NCBI RefSeq assembly: GCF_900618535.1 | Contig: NZ_UYJA01000007.1 | Location: forward strand, 1-64,000 | Direction: 5' to 3' | Length of the DNA: 64,000 bases | Source: Pseudomonas bubulae | Lineage (GTDB): Bacteria > Pseudomonadota > Gammaproteobacteria > Pseudomonadales > Pseudomonadaceae | In this document: positions 43,706 through 52,936 of the stretch, one piece after another | How the letters are laid out: every line of letters starts with the position of its first letter | Position numbering within the stretch: the first letter of the stretch is position 1 | The notes under the pieces: model-generated | Database searches by the model: none | Told to the model about the DNA's origin: nothing | The model's input: the letters and a program-made list of their open reading frames with translations, nothing else | Made by a program: the position numbers and the translations under genes

Positions 43706-46675
43706 TCAAAACCTCATCTGCCACTGCCCCATCAGCCCGTGGTTGCGGCTGTTGCTGCCGATATCGCCGGTATAGCCCACCCCCAGGGTCTGCCTGGCAG
43801 AGACGCCAAGATCCAGCCCGGCCTCCAGCACCAGCGAGTTGCGATCCAGCGCACTGCCCTCGACATCAAAGGCCGATCCGCCCAGCACAAAGGCCTGGGT
43901 GGTTGAGCTGCTGACATCACCATAGAGGTGTTTCCAGCCAGCGCTCAGGCGGGGTGTGATGCTCATGCCGTTTTCGAGCTGGTTCAGATGCGCCAGCCGT
44001 ACACCCAGGGTGCTACTGAAGTTGTCCTGGGTTTGCCGGTCAACCTGCAACGCCGCGGCACCGCCTTTTTCGGTGTAGCGGTCACGTTGATAACGCTGAT
44101 AACCCAGGTTGGCATACGGCTCGGCACTCAGACGACCGCTGCCCAGGGCGTAGCCCAGTTCGGCAAAAACCTGCTGGCTGCTGGCGTGGTAGTCCCCCTT
44201 GGGCTGATCGCTGAAGCCGTTGAATATCACGCTGCGTTTGCTGTCGCCGTTATGGCCGCTATACGCCGCCCCCAGGCGCAGGGCCAGCGCACCGCTCTGG
44301 TGAATGGCATAGGCGCCCGCGTGCCAGCTGTTGACCCTGCCCTCCATGCCGGTGCTGTCCACGTCGGTTTTTGAGTAGCCGCCCAGTACACCCATGCGCC
44401 AGTCCGGGGTTAGCGCCCAGTCGGCACCCAGTACACCGCCTTTGGTACGTTGGGTCAGGTCGCTGTTGCCGTGGATTGCGTCCAGCCGGCCATAGCTGCC
44501 CAGGCCCTGCAGCCAGAGCCTGCCCCGGGCATTCGGGTCGTTGAGGTTGCGCACGCCCGGCACCAGGCCCGTGGCGGCCAGGGCAGGGGTGTCACTGGCG
44601 GCACTGGCAACCTGTAGGCCACCGCCTGCGCCCAACGACTGCATGGCCGCCAGCATGCTGCTGCCCACCTGCAAAGAGGCGCCCAGTGTGGCGCTGCCCA
44701 GGCTCGCATTGCTGCTGGCGGATAGCTGCTCGATGGCGGCGCCCGCCGTCTGTGCCGAGGTGTTGAGCAGGGCGTTATACAGCGCGTTGCCGGCCTTTAG
44801 CTGGCTCAGGCCGATGGCCGCACTGTGGCCGTTGGCGCTGCTGGCATAATCGGTAAATGCTACGTCATTGCGCGCATAGGTCAGCTCGACGCTGGTGGGG
44901 GTGTAGTTGAGGGTCGGGGTGAGGAAGGCGTAATCGCTGGTGACTTTGCCAAAGGTGCCGTCGATGGCCGCTGCGTTCAGCACCCTGTACTGGCTTAGCC
45001 ACGGATAGGTACCGCTACCGGCATTGATGGCCAGGGTCGAGCCATTGAGGTGGACGGTGCCGCCAACCTGCACCGGTGCGCTGCTGCCATCGGCATTGAC
45101 GCCATACGCCAGGGTCGCGCCGCTGCTCAGGGTCAAGTCATGGCTGATGGTGGCGCTGCCCAGCTGCGTGTCGGTTTGCAGTGTGCCGTTGACCTGCAGG
45201 TTGGCGACGCTGCCACCACCGGCATACATGCCACCTTCATCGACAGTGATAGCGCCGCTGATGGCTCCCAGGTTGACCAGGCGGGCGCCGCTGAACACCT
45301 CGCCGCCGTCACTGAAGTCGTTGTGGCTGGTGAGGGTCCAGCTGCCGGACTTCACATCCAGCCATTCAACGTTCTGGCTATTGCCGAAGCGGCCACCGGC
45401 CGGGTCATCCAATGTCACCCGGTCGTAGCCGCTACCGCCGTCCACCAGGCCGTCGAAGCGGCTGGCGCTGCCCAGGGTCAGGTGGTCATCGCCGCCGCCG
45501 AGGTCCAGGGCCAGACCATTGCTGCCACTGATCAGACCCTTGTTGCTGACCACATCATCGAACTCTCCCACAAATCTGACGGCAAAACCGTCCAACCCTT
45601 TGATTGTGCCGTTATTGATCAGTCGGGTGGCCGCGACCCCGGGGCCATCGCTGCCGTCATCCACCAGCACCGCATTGTTGGCGCCACTGATGAGTGCACC
45701 TGCGGCGTTGTAGAGATAACCCCCGCCAAGGGCGATACCTTCGCTGCCATTGGCAAAGCCGTTTTTATCGACGCCACCGGCGCCGGTGCCCTGAATCACC
45801 CCATAGTTTTCGATATGGGCGATCAGGTCGATATCCACGCCATCGCCGTCACCGTTGGGCTTGAGCCCGGAGTAGGCGCCGGTGATGGTGCCGTAATTGA
45901 TCACGGTGCCGTTGCCGTCCGAACCAAAGCCAGAACCGTTGCGCCCGGTGACTTCGCCGTAGTTGACCAGGGTTGCGCCCAGATCGGTGGTCATGCCGTG
46001 GCGACCACCTGAAAGGGTGCCGTGGTTGGTCACGGTCACGCCGGTTGCCGAGTCAATATCGATGCCGTCGAATTTGTTGTCGTCGGTCAGGGCATCACCC
46101 GATGAAATCTCGCCGTAGTTGAGGATTGTGGCGTTGGAACCGGTTTTCATGCCGTCACTGAATTCGCCGCGGATCAGCCCACCCTCGCGGTTGATAAGGG
46201 TGGTCTGGACACCTTCGCTGCGCAGCGAGTCGAGGTCGATGGCCTGGCCACTGCCGGTCGAGCGCACAGTGCCACTGTTGTCGATCAACACACTGCCACT
46301 GGTGAAATTGGTGTCGATTCGCAAAGCATCGTTACTGCCCTGAATCGTCGCGCCGCTGCGATTGATAATGCTGTAGTTGCGTTCACCACGGGTACTGCCG
46401 CTGGTATCGATGGCTCGCCCGCCTGTCGAGATCAAGCTGCCGGCGTTGTCGATGACGACACCTGAGGCGCGGGTGTCGTCTTTCAGAGTGACCGCCACCT
46501 TGGTGGTGGTCAGGCTGCCGCTGGGCGTCAACGTCAGGGTGTCGTTGCCATTGAGGGTCAGGCTGTCGGTGCTGGCGGTGCTGAGGAGGGCCGCTTTGGC
46601 AAACGCCACAGGGGATAAACAGCTGGTACTCAGCAGTGCAAGGGTGAGCGCAAGACGCTGGGGTGAGGCGGGCAT
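43706..46675 (-). CDS. Autotransporter with beta-helix passenger
   Basis: 989 residues, a type-V secreted surface protein. The signal peptide ends near PVAFAKA. Residues about 40-620 are a passenger rich in Gly, Asn and short repeats with NYG/NHG turns (ILNYGEISSGDAL, LVNYGEVTGRNG, VINYGTITGAYSG, IENYGVIQGTGAG), the pattern of a right-handed beta-helix. Residues about 700-989 form the outer-membrane autotransporter barrel ending in aromatic QMRF. No protease triad or RGD motif is evident, so adhesion or biofilm is the best guess. The ATG at 46675 fits the signal peptide; earlier in-frame starts add 12-35 residues. It diverges from the helicase-nuclease gene. Confidence 0.93.
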   Translation of the reverse strand: MPASPQRLALTLALLSTSCLSPVAFAKAALLSTASTDSLTLNGNDTLTLTPSGSLTTTKVAVTLKDDTRASGVVIDNAGSLISTGGRAIDTSGSTRGERNYSIINRSGATIQGSNDALRIDTNFTSGSVLIDNSGTVRSTGSGQAIDLDSLRSEGVQTTLINREGGLIRGEFSDGMKTGSNATILNYGEISSGDALTDDNKFDGIDIDSATGVTVTNHGTLSGGRHGMTTDLGATLVNYGEVTGRNGSGFGSDGNGTVINYGTITGAYSGLKPNGDGDGVDIDLIAHIENYGVIQGTGAGGVDKNGFANGSEGIALGGGYLYNAAGALISGANNAVLVDDGSDGPGVAATRLINNGTIKGLDGFAVRFVGEFDDVVSNKGLISGSNGLALDLGGGDDHLTLGSASRFDGLVDGGSGYDRVTLDDPAGGRFGNSQNVEWLDVKSGSWTLTSHNDFSDGGEVFSGARLVNLGAISGAITVDEGGMYAGGGSVANLQVNGTLQTDTQLGSATISHDLTLSSGATLAYGVNADGSSAPVQVGGTVHLNGSTLAINAGSGTYPWLSQYRVLNAAAIDGTFGKVTSDYAFLTPTLNYTPTSVELTYARNDVAFTDYASSANGHSAAIGLSQLKAGNALYNALLNTSAQTAGAAIEQLSASSNASLGSATLGASLQVGSSMLAAMQSLGAGGGLQVASAASDTPALAATGLVPGVRNLNDPNARGRLWLQGLGSYGRLDAIHGNSDLTQRTKGGVLGADWALTPDWRMGVLGGYSKTDVDSTGMEGRVNSWHAGAYAIHQSGALALRLGAAYSGHNGDSKRSVIFNGFSDQPKGDYHASSQQVFAELGYALGSGRLSAEPYANLGYQRYQRDRYTEKGGAAALQVDRQTQDNFSSTLGVRLAHLNQLENGMSITPRLSAGWKHLYGDVSSSTTQAFVLGGSAFDVEGSALDRNSLVLEAGLDLGVSARQTLGVGYTGDIGSNSRNHGLMGQWQMRF

Positions 46676-46857
46676 GACGAACGACCTTTTTTGTAATAAT
46701 AAGGTCGTCATGTATAGCGAACAGGTTTTACAAAATGATGTATCCGAATACCACCAGAACCTCTGTATCGTGTCGGCCATTGTAAGAAATTTCGCTTTTA
46801 CTCGGCGCTTCCAGATTCTGTCGAAGTGCCCCCTTATCGAAGTGGTTCAGCTCACCC

Positions 46858-49800
46858 ATGGAAACAGTACGTGCCCGTCTTGCCGGCCTGATTGAATTTG
46901 TTAAACAGACCGCGCTGATGCAAAAGCGGCCGGCGTTAACCCTTAGCCAACACAGCGCCTTCAGTGCCAGCGAAGAAAAATTGCGGGCGTTGCCCGGGGT
47001 CAGCCTGGATCTGCACAACGGCGAGGAAGACGAAGTCTGGCTGCAGCTCGAACGTCTGCATGAGCGCAAGCCACCGGCGCCCCTCAGCCCGCTGCTGGGG
47101 TTGTGGATCGAACTCAAGGGCACGCCGCAGACCGAACCGGCACTCAAGGTCCGCCTGGCACGGGAGGTCCTGATCAACAGCACGGCGATCTCCGAGGACG
47201 AACGCTCGCGCTTGATGCCTGTAGCTCTGCAGATCGGGGAAGACGTCGCTGTCGAAGAGTGGGTCAATCTGGAAGACTGCCTGGATGCTGGCGAGATCCG
47301 TGCGCAATTCAAGTCTTACAGCCAAACGGCCTGGCGCCTGTGGGCCGCTGAGGAAAAACAGCGGCGCAAAAGCATCGAACTGTATGCCGAGCTTTTTATG
47401 CTGGTGCAACAGATGCAGGGCAACCTGGGGGATGCGCAGCTGGAACTGGTGTGGGGCCTGGGGGTTTCGACGTGGGAACATCCCGTGGTCGGTGTCATCC
47501 ATTACCCGTTAATCAGCCAGTTGGTGGAGATCGCCATCAACCCCGACAGCATGGCCATTGAAGTGCGTCCGCGCGCTGCCGAGCCACGCCTGGAAGTGGA
47601 TGCCTATGTGGCGGCCGATATTGCCGGTGTCGGGCCGCTGGCAACCCTGGCCAAGGATTTTTTCCAACAGGATCAGGCCGGCATCAGCCCGTTCAACGCC
47701 GCCAGCTACGAGCCGGTGATTCGTTCAGCATCGACCCTGCTCGATGCCCATGGTCAGTTTTTGCCGGTGACGCTGGCCGAGGGTGATCGATCCGTCCCCA
47801 AGGCTGCCGAGTTCTTGTGTGTCACCGATACCTGGTGCCTGTTTGCCCGCGCCCGCGACAGCAATATGTTTATTGAAGACCTGGGTCGCTTTGAAGCCGG
47901 GATCGAGGAGGCCGGTGAGCTGCCGGCGGCCTTGCGGGCCATTCTCACCGAACCGTCCAGTGTGCTGGAAGATGTGGTCCTGCCACCGTTTCGTGGTTTG
48001 TCCTACGTCAGCGGTACCCAGGGGGATGATGCGCCGGCGGCAAAAGCGCAGGAGCTGTATTTCCCCAAACCGTACAACGATGAGCAGGTGCAAATCATCC
48101 AGCTGCTGCAAGTGCACGATGGCGTTGTGGTGCAGGGCCCGCCCGGTACGGGCAAGACCCATACCATCGCCAACGTCATCAGCCATTACCTGGCCAATGG
48201 CAAGCGGGTGCTGGTGACGTCGATGAAAGACCCGGCCCTGGCGGTGCTGCAGGAAAAACTCCCGGAAGCCATACGTCCGCTGGCAATCAGTTTGTTGAGC
48301 AGTGAAGCGGACGGCATGAAGCAGTTCGAGTTCGCCATTCAAAAGATCTCAGCCGAAGTACAGCGCATCGATCGTGCGCTGTATAAGCGCGAAATCGGCC
48401 AGATTGACGACGAAATCAACACCCTTCATGGTCAGATGGCCGGCGTTGATCGTGAGATCACTCATTGGGCCGAGCGTAATCTGTCGGACCTGGAGATCGA
48501 CGGTGAGCGCCTGAGCCCTACCCATGCGGCCTTGCAGGTTGCGGCGGCCCAAGATGAAGTCAGCGGTTTTACCGACCGGATCGGCGTGGACGAAGCGTAT
48601 CGTCCGCGCTTTACGTTGCAAGACATCATCGCCTTGCGCGAAGCCCGGCTTGAACTCAAGGACTCACTGGCCTACCTGGGCCAGAAACTGCCGCAGCTGG
48701 CTGACTTCCCGGACGCGCAGACACTGATTCAGGTGCATCAGGATCTGGCTCAGGAAAGCCAGCTGCAGCTCAAGGAAAGCACCGGCGAAGTGCCGCGCCT
48801 GCTGGATAACAGTGCCGAAACCCTGGAGCAGGCCCAGGCGCTGGTCGAGCATTTGGGCCAACTGCAAACCCTGCGCACACAGATCAGCACCTCGGCCCAC
48901 AGCTGGGCCGCGCCCATGCAGGCTTGTCTGATGCGTGGTGGCAACGATGATGTGCTGGCGCTGTTTGCCAGCCTCAAGGGCGAGATTGAAGACGCGCTGG
49001 CAGGGCGCAAGGCCTTTGTGGCACGACCGGTAAGCCTGTCGTTCGAGTTGCATGCGCAACCCGAGGTGGTGGCAGCTATCGATAACCTGGCCCAGGGGCG
49101 ACGCCCGTTCGGCTTGTCCGGCCTGCTTGGCAAGGGCACGCAAAAACAGTTGCTGGACACCATTGTGGTGTTGGGCAGCAAGCCGCAAAGCGACCAGGAC
49201 TGGCAGCATGTGCAAGCCTTTGTGCACTTCCAGCAACACAGCCGTACCTTGCTGCTGCGCTGGAATGCGCTGGCCGCCGAAATACCCTTGCCGACGCTGG
49301 AAACCGACGCCGAACAACTGATGGCAGCGGCCCGGGCGATCGAGCAGTTCGATGCCATTGTGCTCACCGAGCAGGGCGAAGCCCGTGCCCACCGCGAACT
49401 CAAGCAGCTGCTCCCGGACTGGGCCGAGGTTAGCCAGTTGCGCAGCAACGCACCGGTATTGGCCGAGGCCGAAAGCATCCTGCGACACTACCTGATACGC
49501 CATCGCCTGGCGGCCACCTGGGCCATCAAGGAAACCTTCAACAAAGCGCTGGCCGGGTGTGGTGGCGATATCAGTGAGCAGTTGCAAGGCTTTCTGGATT
49601 TGAGCCTTGGTCAGCCTCTGGTTGATACCGCCTTACTGCAAACCCGGTGGTCCGCGCTGATGGACGAGTTGCGCCGGGTGATGGCCCTGGCCACTGCCCT
49701 TGAGACCGTACAGCGGGTAACCGACCTGATCGCGCAAAGCGGCGGCCTGCTCTGGGCCGCCCGTTTGCGTGAAGAGCCGGTCGTCGGGCCGGTCGACGGC

Positions 49801-51570
49801 CTGCTCCCGGACAACTGCCTGGATGTGTGGCGCCTGAGCCGTCTGGCCCGCTACCTCGAAAGCATCGACGGACGCGAAGACCTCAAGCGATTGTTCAAGT
49901 TACGCGGTGAGCTGGAGCTGAGTCTGTCGCGTCTTTATCAGGATGCGGTGGTCAAACGAACCTGGCTGCGGCTGTCGGAAAACGCCACGCCGAGTGTCAG
50001 GGCAGCCCTTGAGCTGTACCGCACCGCAATCCGCAAGATCGGCAAGGGCACCGGCGTACGCGCCGGGCGTTATCGTCAGGATGCGCGACTGGCGGCCGAT
50101 GTGGCGATCTCGGCCATCCCGTGCTGGATCATGCCGCATTACCGCATTTGCGAAAGCCTGCCCGCGCAGTACGGTGCCTTTGACCTGGTGATTATCGACG
50201 AAGCGTCGCAGTCGGATCTCAGTGCATTGCCGGCGTTGCTGCGGGCGAAAAAAGTGCTGGTGGTGGGCGATGACAAACAAGTATCGCCCGATGGTATCGG
50301 CATGGAAGAAGAGCGCGTGCAGAACATGATGGCGCGCTTTTTGGGCAATCAGGTGGGCCTGTATCGGCCCTTGATGTCGCCCGAGCGTTCGCTGTATGAC
50401 CTGTTCAAAGTGGTATTTGCCAAGAGCGGCACCATGCTGCGCGAGCATTTTCGCTGTGTGGCGCCGATCATCGAATACTCCAAGCGAGAGTTCTACAACC
50501 ACGAACTCAAACCGCTGCGCCTGCCGTTGATGACTGAGCGTCTTGACCCGCCGCTGGTGGATCTGCTGGTGATGGACGGGGAGAAGAAAGGCAAGTTCAA
50601 CCTTGGCGAAGCCCAGGTGATCGTCGAGGAAATTCGCCGCCTGATCGCCCTGCCGCAGATCACTGGACGCAGCATCGGCGTGGTCTCGCTGCTGGGCGCC
50701 GAGCAAGCGCAAAAGATCATGCAGATGCTGACCAAGGAGCTGGGTGAAGAGGCTATTACCCAGTTCCAGATCAGCTGTGGCGATGCCCGCACGTTCCAGG
50801 GCAAGGAGCGCGACATCATGTTCCTGAGCATGGTGGCCTCTCCCGGCGATTGCTTTGCCAACAGCCGCGACTCGATAGCCCAGCGCTTCAACGTGGCCGC
50901 TTCGCGGGCACGGGATCGCATGTACCTGGTGCGCAGTGTCGAGCTGACCGACCTCAGCCCTGTGGACAGTTTGCGCCGCGGCCTGATTGAGCACTTTGAA
51001 ACCCCTTTTACCCAGGATGCTGCGCAGGTCAGTGATCTGCGCGAGTTGTGCGAATCCGGCTTCGAGCAGGAGATGTACGATGAGCTGACCCAGCGTGGCT
51101 ATCGGGTGATTCCGCAGGTGGGCGTTGGCGCGTATCGCATCGACATGGTGGTCGAGGGCGACAACGACAGTCGCCTGGCCATCGAATGTGACGGCGACCG
51201 CTTCCACGGCCCGGACCGCTGGGACAGCGACATGCGTCGCCAGCGTATTCTGGAGCGGGCAGGCTGGCGTTTCTGGCGTTGCTTTGCATCGGCTTTTACC
51301 CTTGATCGTCAGCAGATCATTGATGATTTGCTGGCTACCTTGAAGGCAATGAACATCGAACCTGCCAGCGGCGAAGGCGCGGCGCCGAGCATTCATGTCG
51401 AGCGACGTCAGGTATATGGCTTTGAACGCGCAGGAACAGTCACCGAGGAGGGCCGTGTGCGGGCCCATGATAACCGTCCGGCCAAAGATCCGTTTTTGTT
51501 CTGGGTACCGGACGACACATTGGCCGTGAGCGATGTCGAGGCTGAGCAGTCTTTGCCACTGACCGTCTGA
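46858..51570 (+). CDS. Large superfamily-1 helicase with C-terminal nuclease domain
   Basis: 1570 residues. Walker A GPPGTGKT is at 427-434, split from the rest of the helicase core by a roughly 600-residue helical insertion; Walker B/DEAS (IIDEASQSDLSALP) starts at 1114 and the late helicase motif AASRARDRMYLVRS follows at about 1350. The C-terminus has a PD-(D/E)XK/Vsr-like nuclease: D1429 in RIDMVVEG and E1443-C-D1445 in IECDGDRFHGPDRWD. This is the Dna2/UPF1-like AAA_11/AAA_12 plus MTES_1575-type endonuclease layout. Such solitary giants are linked to DNA repair or phage defence, but the role here is unknown. The 430-residue N-terminus is not recognised. Confidence 0.88.
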   Translation: METVRARLAGLIEFVKQTALMQKRPALTLSQHSAFSASEEKLRALPGVSLDLHNGEEDEVWLQLERLHERKPPAPLSPLLGLWIELKGTPQTEPALKVRLAREVLINSTAISEDERSRLMPVALQIGEDVAVEEWVNLEDCLDAGEIRAQFKSYSQTAWRLWAAEEKQRRKSIELYAELFMLVQQMQGNLGDAQLELVWGLGVSTWEHPVVGVIHYPLISQLVEIAINPDSMAIEVRPRAAEPRLEVDAYVAADIAGVGPLATLAKDFFQQDQAGISPFNAASYEPVIRSASTLLDAHGQFLPVTLAEGDRSVPKAAEFLCVTDTWCLFARARDSNMFIEDLGRFEAGIEEAGELPAALRAILTEPSSVLEDVVLPPFRGLSYVSGTQGDDAPAAKAQELYFPKPYNDEQVQIIQLLQVHDGVVVQGPPGTGKTHTIANVISHYLANGKRVLVTSMKDPALAVLQEKLPEAIRPLAISLLSSEADGMKQFEFAIQKISAEVQRIDRALYKREIGQIDDEINTLHGQMAGVDREITHWAERNLSDLEIDGERLSPTHAALQVAAAQDEVSGFTDRIGVDEAYRPRFTLQDIIALREARLELKDSLAYLGQKLPQLADFPDAQTLIQVHQDLAQESQLQLKESTGEVPRLLDNSAETLEQAQALVEHLGQLQTLRTQISTSAHSWAAPMQACLMRGGNDDVLALFASLKGEIEDALAGRKAFVARPVSLSFELHAQPEVVAAIDNLAQGRRPFGLSGLLGKGTQKQLLDTIVVLGSKPQSDQDWQHVQAFVHFQQHSRTLLLRWNALAAEIPLPTLETDAEQLMAAARAIEQFDAIVLTEQGEARAHRELKQLLPDWAEVSQLRSNAPVLAEAESILRHYLIRHRLAATWAIKETFNKALAGCGGDISEQLQGFLDLSLGQPLVDTALLQTRWSALMDELRRVMALATALETVQRVTDLIAQSGGLLWAARLREEPVVGPVDGLLPDNCLDVWRLSRLARYLESIDGREDLKRLFKLRGELELSLSRLYQDAVVKRTWLRLSENATPSVRAALELYRTAIRKIGKGTGVRAGRYRQDARLAADVAISAIPCWIMPHYRICESLPAQYGAFDLVIIDEASQSDLSALPALLRAKKVLVVGDDKQVSPDGIGMEEERVQNMMARFLGNQVGLYRPLMSPERSLYDLFKVVFAKSGTMLREHFRCVAPIIEYSKREFYNHELKPLRLPLMTERLDPPLVDLLVMDGEKKGKFNLGEAQVIVEEIRRLIALPQITGRSIGVVSLLGAEQAQKIMQMLTKELGEEAITQFQISCGDARTFQGKERDIMFLSMVASPGDCFANSRDSIAQRFNVAASRARDRMYLVRSVELTDLSPVDSLRRGLIEHFETPFTQDAAQVSDLRELCESGFEQEMYDELTQRGYRVIPQVGVGAYRIDMVVEGDNDSRLAIECDGDRFHGPDRWDSDMRRQRILERAGWRFWRCFASAFTLDRQQIIDDLLATLKAMNIEPASGEGAAPSIHVERRQVYGFERAGTVTEEGRVRAHDNRPAKDPFLFWVPDDTLAVSDVEAEQSLPLTV

Positions 51571-51696
51571 TGGTCGCCGGGGAACAGTAGGCGCGAACCT
51601 GCTCGCGATACCGTGACCCGGCCAGCCAGACCGCAGCGCCTGTATTACAGGCAGGCCAGCCCCTTGGGGTTTTGCGTTGTCATGTGTCAGCAGGTG

Positions 51697-51706
51697 ATCG
51701 TACAAC
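51697..51706 (-). promoter_or_regulatory. Candidate operator upstream of the GntR gene
   Basis: ATCGTACAAC is the exact reverse complement of GTTGTACGAT at 52862-52871 upstream of kdgD. A TATGAT box (51717-51722) that could be the gntR -10 lies 11 bases downstream. A shared site before the regulator and its likely target suggests autoregulation. Confidence 0.55.
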
Positions 51707-51833
51707 CACCTTGAGCTATGATGCGTCCCTACGGGGGCGCGATTTCGCAGTGTTCAGGTCGGCCAAGGCGATAGATCAGCTGCTTTAATCATCAATGCTT
51801 CCGATCCTTTTGATTTCGAGAAAAATGTTCACC

Positions 51834-52583
51834 ATGGAAAACCACAACGACGTACCCCGCCTCCCTCGCAAGCGCCGCAGCCTGGCGCAAGAGTTGGTGA
51901 CGGTGCTGTCCGAGCAGATCCGCGACGGCATGCTCAAGCGCGGCGACAAGTTGCCCACCGAGTCGGCGATCATGGAAGCCCATGGTGTTAGCCGTACGGT
52001 GGTGCGCGAGGCCATTTCCCGACTGCAGGCCGCAGGGCAAGTCGAGACGCGACACGGCATCGGCACCTTTGTGCTGGATACACCGAGCCCGAGCGGTTTT
52101 CGCATCGATCCGGCAACTGTCGTCACATTGCGCGATGTGCTGGCGATTCTTGAGTTGCGCATCAGCCTGGAGGTTGAATCTGCAGGGCTGGCGGCGCAGC
52201 GTCGCAGTGCCGAACAACTGGCCGCAATGCGCGCGGCGCTGGATGCCCTGAATGAAAACACCGCGCGTAACGGTGATGCCGTGGCCTCGGATTTTCAGTT
52301 CCATTTGCAGATTGCACTGTCGACCGGCAACCGCTACTTCACGGACATCATGACTCACCTGGGCACCAGCATTATCCCGCGAACCCGGCTCAATTCGGCG
52401 CGTCTGGCCCATGATGACCAGCAGCAGTACATGGACCGCCTGAACCGTGAACACGAAGAAATCTACCAGGCCATTGCCCGTCAGGATTCGGAAGCGGCCC
52501 GCGCTGCCATGCGCCTGCACCTGACCAACAGCCGCGAGCGCCTGCGCCATGCCCATGAAGAGGCAGAGGCGCAGCGCGGGTAG
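51834..52583 (+). CDS. FadR-subfamily GntR regulator of sugar-acid catabolism
   Basis: 249 residues. The N-terminal winged helix (RRSLAQELVTVLSEQIRDGM, LPTESAIMEAHGVSRTVVRE, IGTFVL) spans about residues 10-85, and the C-terminal FCD domain has the ligand/metal residues around FQFHLQIALSTGN and HEEIYQAIARQD. Such proteins usually repress and release DNA on binding a sugar acid or its breakdown product. It lies directly before kdgD, a permease and garD, so galactarate, glucarate or 5-keto-4-deoxyglucarate is the likely effector. The start is uncertain between ATG 51834 and ATG 51825. A terminator separates it from kdgD. Confidence 0.9.
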   Translation: MENHNDVPRLPRKRRSLAQELVTVLSEQIRDGMLKRGDKLPTESAIMEAHGVSRTVVREAISRLQAAGQVETRHGIGTFVLDTPSPSGFRIDPATVVTLRDVLAILELRISLEVESAGLAAQRRSAEQLAAMRAALDALNENTARNGDAVASDFQFHLQIALSTGNRYFTDIMTHLGTSIIPRTRLNSARLAHDDQQQYMDRLNREHEEIYQAIARQDSEAARAAMRLHLTNSRERLRHAHEEAEAQRG

Positions 52584-52597
52584 GGCGTCCTCCACCT

Positions 52598-52682
52598 GTG
52601 GGAGCGGGCTTGCCCGCGATCGTATCGACGCGGTTTGCCTGACAGAACGCGGCGCTTGCATGGCGAGCAAGCCCCTCCCACA
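52598..52682. repeat. REP pair, partly degenerate
   Basis: GTGGGAGCGGGCTTGCCCGC on the left and GCGAGCAAGCCCCTCCCAC on the right flank about 45 bases. The arms have diverged from the consensus (a missing G on the right), suggesting an old copy. Confidence 0.82.
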
Positions 52683-52764
52683 GGGTATTGCTGCGTAAGA
52701 TGAGCTGTTCTACGACAACCTGTCACTTACCAAAAATTAAATTTCACTTTCACCACACTCCACC

Positions 52765-52795
52765 AAAGCCCGTACTAGACGGGCTTTTTTGTTTT
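52765..52795 (+). terminator. Terminator of the GntR gene
   Basis: AAAGCCCGT and ACGGGCTTT pair over a short loop and run into TTTTTTG then TTTTT. It isolates the regulator gene from kdgD. Confidence 0.85.
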
Positions 52796-52843
52796 TATCG
52801 AAACTGATTCGCCCCAGGGCAGCCACGATTTCAAGAAATGAGA

Positions 52844-52880
52844 TTGACGTTCTTTTTTTAAGTTGTACGATGACGTACGA
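52844..52880 (+). promoter_or_regulatory. kdgD promoter with overlapping operator
   Basis: TTGACG (52844-52849) and TACGAT (52866-52871), 16 bases apart, form a good sigma-70 promoter. The -10 is inside GTTGTACGAT, identical to the motif before the GntR gene, and inside the perfect inverted repeat GTACG-ATGA-CGTAC (52865-52878). A repressor bound here would block the polymerase. Promoter and palindrome are seen; the GntR link is inferred. Confidence 0.65.
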
Positions 52881-52936
52881 CGCAACGAATCGCTAACGTA
52901 TTTCTCATCACAATGTGCTCCCAGGGTGTTCGAATA

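Noticed and set aside
31936..51570. Genomic island or prophage spanning the Ter locus, autotransporter and helicase
   Set aside because: No integrase, tRNA target, flanking direct repeats or shift in codon use that I can see; accessory content alone does not show an island.
49900..51705. A 601-residue open frame on the minus strand
   Set aside because: Shadow of the helicase-nuclease gene; its composition (many His, Gln and Arg) is typical of antisense frames.
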